The notes: generated by a model from the letters alone, not told the origin. DNA of 13,575 bases from an uncultured Oscillospiraceae bacterium (GCA_900555435.1 USLH01000056.1:1-13575); one strand, 5' to 3'; numbered from the stretch's first letter, positions 5,401 through 13,433 are shown. Translations and numbers: made by a program.

Positions 5401-8016
5401 TCATTTCTCGTCGGAAGGTTCTTCTTCCTCCGCTTCTTCGGGAAGGGCGGCTTCTTCTGCCGCCATCTCCTCCTCCAGCTGCTGGGAGGAAAGATCCTCT
5501 GTAGAATCCTCCGCTTCCTCTGTGACCTTTTCGGTCTCCTCGTCGTCGCTGTGATCCGCACGGACGAAGGTGACTACCCGGTCGTTTTCCCCAAGGCGCA
5601 TGACCTTCACACCGCCGGCGTACCGGCTCATGACCCGGATATCCTCCACGGCGATCCGGATGATGACGCCATCGTTGGAAATTAAGATCAGGTCGTCGCT
5701 GTCGTCTACGACCTTGATGCCGCAGACATGGCCCCGCTGGTCGCTGACCTTATAGTTGACCTTGCCCAAGCCGTTGCGGCTCTGAAGGGGATAATCCTCC
5801 ACGGCGCTCCGGCGGCCAATTCCTTTATCAGTGACGGTCATAACGGTGGCACCCTCCCGGACAGCCGCCATGCCGACCACCTCGTCCCCTGCTTTCAGGC
5901 GGATGGACCTTACACCCATGGCGCTGCGGGACATTTCCCGGACATCGGTTTCCGAGAAGCGGATGGCCATACCGTTTTTGGTGGCGACCAGGAGCTGGCT
6001 TTCACCGTCGGTCAGGCGGGATGCGACCAGTTCGTCGCCCTCCGCCAGCTGAATGGCAATGAGCCCGCTCTTCCGCAGGTTTTTATAGGCATTCAGGCCG
6101 GTGCGCTTGATGATGCCGTTTCTCGTGACCATGACCACATATTTGTCCGGATCGAATTCGCTGACCCGCATCAGAGAGTTGATCTGCTCCTCAGGCTCCA
6201 GAGCCAGGAGGTTTACGATGTTCACGCCCATGGAGCCGCGGCTTCCCTCCGGGATCTCGTAGCCTTTCAGCCTGAACATCCGTCCTTTGGACGTCAGGAA
6301 GAGGATGGCGTCGTGGGTGGAGGCTAGGAACATTTCCTGAACGATGTCTTCTTCCCGCTGCTTCATGCCGGAAATACCTCTGCCGCCCCGACGCTGGGTC
6401 TTATAAACGTCTGCCGGCTGGCGCTTCACATAGCCCCGCTCAGTCAGGGTAATGACCACATCCTCCACGGGGATCAGGTCTTCGATATCCATTTCGCCGG
6501 AGATCGTCTGGATCTCGGTGCGGCGGTCGTCGCCGAACTTGTCCCGGATCTCGGTCAGCTCCTTCGCCACGATCTCCATGACCAGATGGTAATCGGAGAG
6601 GATCTCCTGATATTCCCGGATCTTTTCCAAGAGACCGACCCGTTCTTCCTCGACCTTTAAGATCTCAAGGCCGGCCAGCTGTCCCAAGCGATACGCTACG
6701 ATGGCGGAAGCCTGTGGATCGTCGAAGCCAAAGGCTTCCATAATGGCGGTCTTTGCCTCCGCCTGTCCGCCCTTGCAGCCCCGGATGGTGGCAATGATCT
6801 CGTCCACGATGTCGATGGCCCGCTTCAGGCCTTCCAGAATGTGCTCCCGTTCCTGAGCCTTTTTCAGGTCGAACCGGGTCCGGCGGGTGACGACTTCCCC
6901 CTGGAAGTCCAGATAGTGTTGAATGCACTCCTTCAGCGTCAGGATCTTCGGCTGGTTGTTGACCAGGGCCAGCATGATGACGCCCACGGTAGTCTGGAGG
7001 TAGGAATAGGAGAACAGCTGGTTTAAGACCACCTGCGGGATGGCGTCCCGTTTCAGCTCAAAGACGATGCGCAGACCGTCCTTGTCGGATTCGTCCCGGA
7101 TGAACGAGATGCCGGGGATCCGTCCTTCTTTGACAAGAGAAGCGACGTTTTCCAAGATCCGGGTCTTGTTGACCATATAGGGGATCTCGGTGACGACGAT
7201 GGAGGAACGCCCACGGCTGTCCTCCTCAATATCGGTCTTCGCCCGAAGCACCAGCTTGCCACGGCCGGTGGCATAGGCCGCACGGATGCCGCTTTTTCCC
7301 ATAATGATGCCGCCGGTGGGAAAATCCGGCCCCTTGATGTATTCCATCAACCCTTCCAGACTGATGTCCGGGTCATGGATGGTAGCAATGCAGGCGTCGA
7401 TGACTTCCGTCAGATTATGAGGCGGGATGTTGGTCGCCATGCCTACGGCGATACCGGAAGAGCCGTTGACCAGCAGATCCGGGAACCGGGAAGGAAGCAC
7501 TTTTGGCTCCGGACGGGTGTCGTCGTAGTTCCGGTCGAAATCGATGGTGTCCTTATTGATGTCCGCCACCATGTAAAGGGCAATCTTACTCATTCTCGCT
7601 TCCGTGTAACGGTAAGCAGCAGGCGGGTCACCGTCGATGGTACCGAAGTTGCCGTGCTTGTCGATCAGGGGGTAGCGCAAGGAGAAATCCTGCCCCATCC
7701 GGACCAGTGCGTCATAAACCGATGCGTCGCCGTGAGGGTGGTACTTACCAAGCACGTCGCCGACGGTGGCGGCGCATTTTTTATGGGGTTTATCCGGGGT
7801 GATGCCGGATTCGTACATGGTGTAGACGATGCGGCGGTGAACCGGCTTCAAGCCGTCCCGGACGTCCGGAAGGGCACGGGAAACGATGACCGACATGGAA
7901 TAGTCCAGAAAGGACTTCCGCATTTCCTCGTCGATCTCTACGTCAAGGATCTTGGTTCCTTCGCCGTTTTCAAAGCTGCTGTCTTTGGTTTTGTCCTTAT
8001 TTTTATCCTTATCCAA
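5401..8016 (-). CDS. gyrA: DNA gyrase subunit A
   Basis: GyrA breaks and rejoins DNA in the A2B2 gyrase, which adds negative supercoils at the cost of ATP. The protein has 871 residues, normal for the family. ALPDVRDGLKPVHRRIVY (48-65) opens the winged-helix domain. The catalytic tyrosine is Y137 in AAYRYTEARM. The quinolone region is HPHGDASVYDAL (93-104), with Ala98 where E. coli has Ser83. The GyrA box QRRGGRG near residues 540-546 marks gyrase and excludes ParC (topoisomerase IV). It is followed by the DNA-wrapping beta-pinwheel repeats. The last 50 or so residues are strongly acidic. The start is TTG (CAA at 8014-8016) with AAGGAGG 8 bases upstream, reading into a lysine- and aspartate-rich leader. 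The preceding membrane gene ends 3 bases before it. Confidence 0.97.
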   Translation of the reverse strand: MDKDKNKDKTKDSSFENGEGTKILDVEIDEEMRKSFLDYSMSVIVSRALPDVRDGLKPVHRRIVYTMYESGITPDKPHKKCAATVGDVLGKYHPHGDASVYDALVRMGQDFSLRYPLIDKHGNFGTIDGDPPAAYRYTEARMSKIALYMVADINKDTIDFDRNYDDTRPEPKVLPSRFPDLLVNGSSGIAVGMATNIPPHNLTEVIDACIATIHDPDISLEGLMEYIKGPDFPTGGIIMGKSGIRAAYATGRGKLVLRAKTDIEEDSRGRSSIVVTEIPYMVNKTRILENVASLVKEGRIPGISFIRDESDKDGLRIVFELKRDAIPQVVLNQLFSYSYLQTTVGVIMLALVNNQPKILTLKECIQHYLDFQGEVVTRRTRFDLKKAQEREHILEGLKRAIDIVDEIIATIRGCKGGQAEAKTAIMEAFGFDDPQASAIVAYRLGQLAGLEILKVEEERVGLLEKIREYQEILSDYHLVMEIVAKELTEIRDKFGDDRRTEIQTISGEMDIEDLIPVEDVVITLTERGYVKRQPADVYKTQRRGGRGISGMKQREEDIVQEMFLASTHDAILFLTSKGRMFRLKGYEIPEGSRGSMGVNIVNLLALEPEEQINSLMRVSEFDPDKYVVMVTRNGIIKRTGLNAYKNLRKSGLIAIQLAEGDELVASRLTDGESQLLVATKNGMAIRFSETDVREMSRSAMGVRSIRLKAGDEVVGMAAVREGATVMTVTDKGIGRRSAVEDYPLQSRNGLGKVNYKVSDQRGHVCGIKVVDDSDDLILISNDGVIIRIAVEDIRVMSRYAGGVKVMRLGENDRVVTFVRADHSDDEETEKVTEEAEDSTEDLSSQQLEEEMAAEEAALPEEAEEEEPSDEK

Positions 8017-8019
8017 GGT

Positions 8020-8766
8020 TTAATCCTCCTTGCCGGAGCGCTCCGGCTTCTCGGTTTCTTCCGGCGTTTCGTACCGTCCGCCCAGGGAATTTCTAAGCAT
8101 CTCCCGCAGCTGTTCCTCCGTTTCCGGAGAAAGGCAGCGCTTGGGGATGGCGAACATCTTCTCCCGGCTGACAATCAGCAGGAAAAGGTCGGAAAATTCA
8201 GTGGCGGAGACCCCGGCGTTTGCAAATTCCAGCAGGAACTTCCCGTCCTTCTGGGGCAGAAGCAGCCCATCAGGGCAGACCTCCAGATGATACACGTCCT
8301 TGGAAAGCGCCATTGCCCGGGCTACCGACTTGATGTGCTTGGCCGGCAGGTACCACATGAACCCAATGACTGTCAAAGCTAAGATTCCCAGAATGTACCC
8401 AAGAGCATAGGTGTGATCCGTGATCACCGCCTGTCCGTAAAAGACGGCGATGATCCCTAAGATCACAGTGTAGATGATGTTTTTCTTCCGGATGGTCTTT
8501 TTCTGAAAATATTTCAAGGCCTTTGTGACCTCTTCCGGAGTCAAATCGTAATCGATGGGGAGCCCGGTCATGGTATCCGCCACCCGCTCACCCTTGACGA
8601 AAGGAGCCGTTTTGTCGTAGTTATCCAAGTCAAGCCCCTGCTCCGGGACAATGTCCTTTTCGCTTCCGACAGCGTCGGTGTCCGGAACCTGCTGTTCAAA
8701 GGGATCCGCAGGCTCTTTTCCGGACGTTTCCAGCTCTTCCGGGAGCTTCTTTTCTTCTTCGTTCAT
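8020..8766 (-). CDS. Two-pass membrane protein between gyrB and gyrA, possibly YcxB-like
   Basis: This 248-residue protein begins with about 90 polar, acidic residues. Two membrane helices follow (about 97-115 and 120-140), forming a hairpin with a very short loop (TDHTY). The C-terminal domain of about 100 residues has the pattern LEVCPDGLLLPQKDGKFLLEF...DLFLLIVSREKMFAIPKRCL. A two-helix hairpin followed by a small beta-rich PH-like domain that ends in an I(P/S)K segment is typical of the YcxB family, so that is the suggested family, by eye only. Function is unknown and a link to gyrase is not implied. The ATG has GGAGG 7 bases upstream. It follows gyrB by 14 bases and precedes gyrA by 3, so all three are probably cotranscribed. 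Confidence 0.78.
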   Translation of the reverse strand: MNEEEKKLPEELETSGKEPADPFEQQVPDTDAVGSEKDIVPEQGLDLDNYDKTAPFVKGERVADTMTGLPIDYDLTPEEVTKALKYFQKKTIRKKNIIYTVILGIIAVFYGQAVITDHTYALGYILGILALTVIGFMWYLPAKHIKSVARAMALSKDVYHLEVCPDGLLLPQKDGKFLLEFANAGVSATEFSDLFLLIVSREKMFAIPKRCLSPETEEQLREMLRNSLGGRYETPEETEKPERSGKED

Positions 8767-8780
8767 GAAGCAATCCTCCG

Positions 8781-10331
8781 TCAGATGTCCAGGTTCCGGA
8801 CGAACCGGGCGTTCCGTTCGATAAATTCCTTACGGGGTTCCACCTTGTCGCCCATGAGGACGGTAAAGGTGGTATCCGCCTGGGCGGCATCCTCCAGATT
8901 GACCCGGACGATGGTACGGTTGGAGGGATCCATGGTGGTCTCCCACAGCTGGGAGGGATCCATCTCACCGAGGCCTTTGTACCGCTGGATGTCGATCTTC
9001 ACATCGGAGCCGTTTTTCAGCTCGTCAATGTACTGATCCCGTTCCTTTTCGCTGAAGGCGTAGTAAAACTTCTTGCCTCTTCCAACCCGGAACAGCGGCG
9101 GCTGGGCAAAGTAGATGTGTCCCTGCTCCACCAGAGGCCGCATGTAGCGGAAAAAGAAGGTCAGGAGCAGCGTGCGGATGTGAGAGCCGTCCACGTCGGC
9201 GTCGGTCATGATGACGATCTTGTGGTACCGCAGCTTGTCGTAATCGGTGTCCTCCTCGCCGATGCCCGCGCCCATCGCGGTGATGAGCGCCTTGACTTCC
9301 TTGTTGGCGAGCATCTTGTCGAAGCGGGTGCGTTCCGTGTTCAGGATCTTGCCTCGCAGGGGCAGAATGGCCTGCGTGTTCGGGTTGCGCCCCTGCTTGG
9401 CCGAACCGCCTGCGGAGTCACCTTCCACGATGAACAGTTCGGAATCCGCCGGGTCCTTGCTCTGGCAGTCGGCCAGCTTGCCGGGCAGCGCGTTGTCCGA
9501 AAGGGCGCCCTTGCGGCGGACAAGCTCCTTGGCACGGCGGGCCGCATCGCGGGCGCGGGAGGCGTCCACGGCCTTGTCGATGATCAGGCGGATGTCCTTG
9601 GGGTTCTCCTCAAAGTAGACCGTGAGCCTGTCATAGACCATGCCGGCCACCATGCCGGCCACTTCGCTGTTGCCGAGCTTGGTCTTGGTCTGGCCTTCGA
9701 ACTGGGGCTGGGGCAGCTTGACGCTGATGACGGCCGTAAGGCCCTCGCGCACGTCGTCGCCCGACAGGGCCGTGCCCTTGAGCTTCTTGGTCAGGTCGGG
9801 CTGGTTCTTCACATAGCCGTTGATGGCGCGGGTGAGCGCCGTACGGAAGCCCACCAGATGCGTGCCGCCTTCCTTGGTATGGATGTTGTTGGCGAAGGTG
9901 AGGATGGTCTCCTTGTAGCCGGCGTTGTACTGGAGGGCAAAGTCGATGGCCACATTGTCCACCACGCCTTCGGCCATGATGATGGGGTGGATGCCCTGCT
10001 GGCCGGAGTTGAGGTCGCTCACGAACTGGCGGATGCCGCCCTCGGCGTGGAAGACGTGGGTCTCGCTGGTGCGCTCGTCGATGCACTCGATGTACAGGCC
10101 CTTGTTGAGGTAGGCCAGCTCCTCGAAGCGCTTCTTGAGGGTGTCGTAGGAGAACTCCAGCACCTCGAAGATCTGCTCGTCGGGCTGGAAGCGCACCGTG
10201 GTGCCGTGGCCGTCGGCCTCGCCGATGACCGTCAGCTGGTCCTGCGGCACGCCGCGGGAATAGTGCTGGCGGTAGCGCTTGCCGTCACGGCGCACCGTGA
10301 CCGTCAGCCATTCGGACAGGGCGTTGACCAC
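8781..10331 (-). CDS. gyrB: DNA gyrase subunit B, 5'-truncated and composite (Desulfovibrio-type front, Firmicute-type end)
   Basis: This frame encodes the second half of the ATPase transducer domain, the TOPRIM domain and the C-terminal tail of GyrB. The formal start is a GTG at 10329-10331 inside the gene, with no ribosome site; the frame reads like VVNALSEWLT, which is normally residue 120 or so. TOPRIM motifs are VEGDSAGGSAKQGR (about 9,390-9,430) and MTDADVDG (9,186-9,209), with ILPLRGKILN between them. The end RYKGLGEMDPSQLWETTMD...VEPRKEFIE...NLDI is complete. Up to about 9,300 (towards gyrA) the protein and codons are Firmicute-like (CGG arginine). Beyond that they match Desulfovibrio-type GyrB (CGC arginine, higher GC). 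The switch lies near the conserved MTDADVDG motif and cannot be placed exactly by eye. Confidence 0.9.
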   Translation of the reverse strand: MVNALSEWLTVTVRRDGKRYRQHYSRGVPQDQLTVIGEADGHGTTVRFQPDEQIFEVLEFSYDTLKKRFEELAYLNKGLYIECIDERTSETHVFHAEGGIRQFVSDLNSGQQGIHPIIMAEGVVDNVAIDFALQYNAGYKETILTFANNIHTKEGGTHLVGFRTALTRAINGYVKNQPDLTKKLKGTALSGDDVREGLTAVISVKLPQPQFEGQTKTKLGNSEVAGMVAGMVYDRLTVYFEENPKDIRLIIDKAVDASRARDAARRAKELVRRKGALSDNALPGKLADCQSKDPADSELFIVEGDSAGGSAKQGRNPNTQAILPLRGKILNTERTRFDKMLANKEVKALITAMGAGIGEEDTDYDKLRYHKIVIMTDADVDGSHIRTLLLTFFFRYMRPLVEQGHIYFAQPPLFRVGRGKKFYYAFSEKERDQYIDELKNGSDVKIDIQRYKGLGEMDPSQLWETTMDPSNRTIVRVNLEDAAQADTTFTVLMGDKVEPRKEFIERNARFVRNLDI

Positions 10332-10399
10332 GGACGCGCTTCGCCGTCGCGGCGCACGATGAGGCGCAGCCAGGTCGAAAGCGCGTTCACGCAGGAGAC
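10281..10399. repeat. gyrB: Imperfect 54-bp direct repeat inside gyrB, offset 62 bp
   Basis: Bases 10281-10334 and 10343-10396 both encode the GyrB stretch S-(V/C)-V-N-A-L-S-x-W-L-x-x-x-V-R-R-D-G. They match at 37 of 54 positions by my count. The 62-bp offset is 20 codons plus 2 bases, so the second copy is out of frame with the first. This is the break between the two gyrB pieces. Confidence 0.85.
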
Positions 10400-10765
10400 G
10401 CCCACGCCGTGCAGGCCGCCGGAGACCTTGTAGCTGTTGTTGTCGAACTTGCCGCCGGCGTGCAGTTTGGTCATGACCACCTGCACCGCGGGCACGCCTT
10501 CCTTGGGATGGATGTCCACGGGGATGCCGCGGCCGTCGTCGCGCACGGTGACGCTGTTGTCGGCGTGCAGGATGACGGTGATGCGGGTGCAGAAGCCGGC
10601 CATGGCCTCGTCGATGGAGTTGTCCACCACTTCGTACACCAGATGGTGCAGGCCGCGCACGTCGGTGGAACCGATGTACATGGCCGGGCGCTTGCGCACC
10701 GCGGACAACCCTTCGAGAATGGTAATGGATGAGGCGTCGTAGCTGGAGGCCATGTCAGGAGCCAT
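10304..10765 (-). CDS. gyrB: DNA gyrase subunit B, N-terminal ATPase fragment (Desulfovibrio type, frameshifted)
   Basis: This 153-residue frame carries the front half of the GHKL ATPase domain. It includes LEGLSAVRKRPAMYIGST (18-34), EVVDNSIDEAMAG with catalytic base Glu45 and Mg-binding Asn49, DDGRGIPVDIHPKEG (76-90) and the lid motif GGLHGVGVS (116-124). The homology ends at RRDGEA (138-143). The last ten residues are out-of-frame reading of a second gyrB sequence and stop at TGA. Alone it cannot be a functional subunit because TOPRIM is missing. Removing 62 bp would give one open frame of about 640 codons. The ATG overlaps the dnaN stop as TAATG, with GAGGAAG inside the dnaN end as ribosome site, so translation would be coupled to dnaN. 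Confidence 0.9.
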   Translation of the reverse strand: MAPDMASSYDASSITILEGLSAVRKRPAMYIGSTDVRGLHHLVYEVVDNSIDEAMAGFCTRITVILHADNSVTVRDDGRGIPVDIHPKEGVPAVQVVMTKLHAGGKFDNNSYKVSGGLHGVGVSCVNALSTWLRLIVRRDGEARPWSTPCPNG

Positions 10766-11919
10766 TAAACATCTTCCTCGCTATAATAGGTGGATTCGGA
10801 AATCTTCATGGGCATGATGATGACCGTGTACTCGTTGTCTTCGGAACCGCGGATGCCGCAGGGGCCCTCGGCGCCGGTCAGGATCATGTCCACGCTGGGC
10901 GAACTGAAATGGCCCAGCACGTCCATGAGGTTGCGGGTGGGGAAGGCGATGCGGCTGATGTCGCCGCGGTAGGTCACTTCCAGGCTCTCGTTGGCCGAAC
11001 CGGTGTCCTGCCCCTGGGCGGAGAGGCGCACTTCGTTGTCGCCCAGGTCGAGATAGGCGCAGCGGTCGCTGTCGGTATTGAAGATCTGGATGCGGCCCAG
11101 GGCCTCGATGGCTTCCTTGCGGTTGACGGTGAGCAGGCTCACGCCGTCGCCTTCCAGACGGCTCATGAACACCGTGTAGTCGGGATAGTCATGACCGGCA
11201 CGCGGCACGGACAGGCTCTCGGCACCGTCCAGGGTACGCAGGTACAGGCGCTTGTCGGTGATGTTGAGCTCGATCTCGTCCACGCCCAGCCACTTCTTCA
11301 TGTCCTGCAGGTACTTCTTCTGGATGAGCACGCCCTCTTCGGGCAGACGGGCGGCCAGATCGTCATGGGTGAAGGAGATCAGGGCGAACTGGTGGCCGTT
11401 GAGGCCGCAAACGTCGATACGGCCGTTGCCGCAAGGCTTCATGTACAGGCAGGTGATGGCGTCGGTGGCGTCGTCGTCGCTGATGCAGAAGACCACGCGA
11501 TCCAGCACGTCCTGCAGGAAGTCGCCCGACCAGGTCACCGGGGACTCGGCCGGGAATTCGGAAAAGTTCTGGAACCACTCGGCCCCGCTCACAGGCAGCT
11601 TGTACGTGCGGCGGCCCTGTTCCAGCAGCAGGTTGCCGGTGCTCTCGTCCAGCGTGAGCTGGAGCACGCCCGCAGGCAGCTGGCGCACCAGATCCACGAA
11701 AGCACGGCCCTGCACACCGATGAGGCCGGGCTGCTTCACTTCGGCGGGATAACGGCCGGTGAATTCGATATTGGCGTCCGTAGCCATGATGGACAGGCTG
11801 CCCTTCTCGGCCTTCAACCAGATGGAACGCAGGTAGGCGGCTCCTGCTTTGGCAGGGATGATGGCTGCCGCTTTCTGCAGGCCTTCGATGATCTGTTCTT
11901 TATTAACAGAAAGTTTCAT
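10765..11919 (-). CDS. dnaN: DNA polymerase III beta subunit (sliding clamp)
   Basis: DnaN dimerises into the ring that tethers DNA polymerase III to DNA and recruits other replication and repair factors. The protein has 384 residues, slightly above the usual 366-380. Three clamp domains are recognisable: the start MKLSVNKEQIIEGLQKAAAI with PAKAGAAYLRSIWLKA, the middle VLIQKKYLQDMKKWL region, and the last domain. The last ends in the family hallmark IIMPMK, followed by an unusual 11-residue acidic tail (SESTYYSEEDV region). The wording is closest to Desulfovibrio DnaN as I recall it. The ATG has an AAGGAT ribosome site. It lies 102 bases after dnaA, a gap without a convincing promoter or terminator, and its stop overlaps the gyrB start. 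Confidence 0.95.
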   Translation of the reverse strand: MKLSVNKEQIIEGLQKAAAIIPAKAGAAYLRSIWLKAEKGSLSIMATDANIEFTGRYPAEVKQPGLIGVQGRAFVDLVRQLPAGVLQLTLDESTGNLLLEQGRRTYKLPVSGAEWFQNFSEFPAESPVTWSGDFLQDVLDRVVFCISDDDATDAITCLYMKPCGNGRIDVCGLNGHQFALISFTHDDLAARLPEEGVLIQKKYLQDMKKWLGVDEIELNITDKRLYLRTLDGAESLSVPRAGHDYPDYTVFMSRLEGDGVSLLTVNRKEAIEALGRIQIFNTDSDRCAYLDLGDNEVRLSAQGQDTGSANESLEVTYRGDISRIAFPTRNLMDVLGHFSSPSVDMILTGAEGPCGIRGSEDNEYTVIIMPMKISESTYYSEEDV

Positions 11920-12021
11920 AAAAGAATCCTTGTAATAATTGATGCCTGTGCTTTTGTGCGGAACATATGCAACAGACTGTTTTTACTTGAAATTTTTACT
12001 ATCCCTTTAAGCACTGCCCGT

Positions 12022-13386
12022 CTACGCCCCGAACACTTCGTCCGTGGAGGAGCTGTCCGGCTGTTCCTGATGTGCGCATTTCTCCAGTCTGGCGACAAGG
12101 TGTTGCACATCTTTGTTACTTTCCAGCATTTTTCCAATCTTTTTAACCGCATGGATGACGGTACTGTGGTCGCGTCCGCCAAAGGCCCGGCCCAGTTCGG
12201 GATAGGAGAGGCCCAGATGGCGACGGCAGACGTACATGGCGGCCTGCCGGGCCATGACCAGCCGCGCGTGGCGTCCCGTGCCCGTGATGTCGGCGGGGGC
12301 GGCATCGCAGCAGCGTGCGGCCTCGGCCAGGATCTGTTCGTGGCCGGCATGGCAGGCCTGCACCGGTCCCGTACGGGCCAGACGTTCCAGATCGTCCAGG
12401 CTGGGATGCCGGGCGGCATCATCTTCCCAGGCGGACTTGATCCGGAGCAGCAGGGAACGCAGGCCGTGGAAATGGGCCGCGCGCCGCGCCATGAGGCGCA
12501 GATGTTCGCGGGGCAGGTCCAGGGCGTTCTCCCGGCAGCATTGCTGCAGGTAACGCATGCGGGCTTCCATGTCCGGCGGGGTCAGTTCGGCGGAGAACAG
12601 TTGCCGGACGCTGGCGGCGGGGCCGGGTTCCCACGCTCCGAGGGCATCGGGGCCGCCCTCCAGGGCGAGGACCACCGGGGCCTTTTCGGGGCGATGCGCC
12701 AGCAGGGCCGCCAGCAGGCGCTGGGAACGGGGCTGTCCGCCCAGGGTCTGGATATCGTCCAGGAACAGGGCCTCGGCCTGTTGCCAGAACAGGGGGGCCG
12801 TCTGTTCTTCCAGAGGACAGTGCTGAAAAAAGCGGGCCGCCGGGGCCAGGATGACGCGCAGGCCCTGCCGGGCGAGGGACGCGGCCATGTGCTGCAGCAG
12901 ATGGCTCTTGCCCGTGCCTTTTTCGCCGTGGAGCAGGAAGGGGCTGTGCCCGGGCTCCCGCAGGGCGACGGCCCTGGCCATGGCCAGGGGGAAGGCATTG
13001 CGGGCGCCGCCCGGCAGCGGCATCTCGTCCCTGCTGCCGTCGGCATGGAAAAAGAGGGCGTCCGGGATGCGGGCCGGGGCCACTTGCGGCGCCGGGCCCC
13101 GGGGCAGGCGCCGCCCGGGCAGGACATATTCCAGCCGGGGGGCGTCGGCGTCCGGCCAGGCGGCCTTCACGGCTGCCGAAAAATCCGTTTTGTGCGGCGC
13201 GAACCAGCGGGCGAAGTAGATATGGGGAAAGGTGATCCGCAACACATTGCCGGACGGGAGGTATTCCATGACCAGACCATCCAGCCAGGGCGCTCCCCCG
13301 CCATCCGGGCCACCGGGGATGCCGCCGAGCAGATGCCGGCGCAGGCGGTGGCGAAAATCCTGAAGGGAAACATGTGCATTTGTCAT
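12022..13386 (-). CDS. dnaA: Chromosomal replication initiator DnaA, divergent Desulfovibrio type
   Basis: DnaA binds origin boxes and opens oriC, driven by ATP. In these 454 residues domain I (about 5-88) is recognisable only by pattern (LRITFPHIYFARWFAPHKTDF). A Pro/Gly/Arg-rich linker follows. The AAA+ domain (about 125-335) has Walker A GEKGTGKS (154-161) and Walker B ALFLDDIQ (206-213). The usual sensor I and SRFxWGL arginine-finger stretch is replaced by ALEGGPDALG...SVRQLFSAELTPPD, where Arg261 is the only nearby arginine. Arg310 may be sensor II. Domain IV is well kept, with ARQAAMYVCRRHLGLSYPELGRAFGGRDHSTVIHAVKKI (379-417); this separates DnaA from Hda. The ATG has AAGGGG 9 bases upstream. 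It is first in the dnaA-dnaN-gyrB order. Confidence 0.9.
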   Translation of the reverse strand: MTNAHVSLQDFRHRLRRHLLGGIPGGPDGGGAPWLDGLVMEYLPSGNVLRITFPHIYFARWFAPHKTDFSAAVKAAWPDADAPRLEYVLPGRRLPRGPAPQVAPARIPDALFFHADGSRDEMPLPGGARNAFPLAMARAVALREPGHSPFLLHGEKGTGKSHLLQHMAASLARQGLRVILAPAARFFQHCPLEEQTAPLFWQQAEALFLDDIQTLGGQPRSQRLLAALLAHRPEKAPVVLALEGGPDALGAWEPGPAASVRQLFSAELTPPDMEARMRYLQQCCRENALDLPREHLRLMARRAAHFHGLRSLLLRIKSAWEDDAARHPSLDDLERLARTGPVQACHAGHEQILAEAARCCDAAPADITGTGRHARLVMARQAAMYVCRRHLGLSYPELGRAFGGRDHSTVIHAVKKIGKMLESNKDVQHLVARLEKCAHQEQPDSSSTDEVFGA

Positions 13387-13433
13387 GAGCGGCCCCTTGC
13401 GATCCGGGACCTTCTTCCGGTCGTCGCAAAGAT

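Noticed and set aside
7375..8382. Plus-strand frame across the gyrA start and the membrane protein gene
   Set aside because: It spans the boundary of two well-supported minus-strand genes and shows no domain or ribosome site.
9117..10433. Long open frame on the plus strand antisense to gyrB
   Set aside because: It is a shadow of gyrB in high-GC sequence, with a repetitive Gly/Ala/Val/Leu/His composition, no ribosome site and no recognisable motif.
11920..12021. Promoter for dnaN in the dnaA-dnaN gap
   Set aside because: Only weak -35/-10 matches with poor spacing were found (for example TTTCAA with CATATG), so no call was made.
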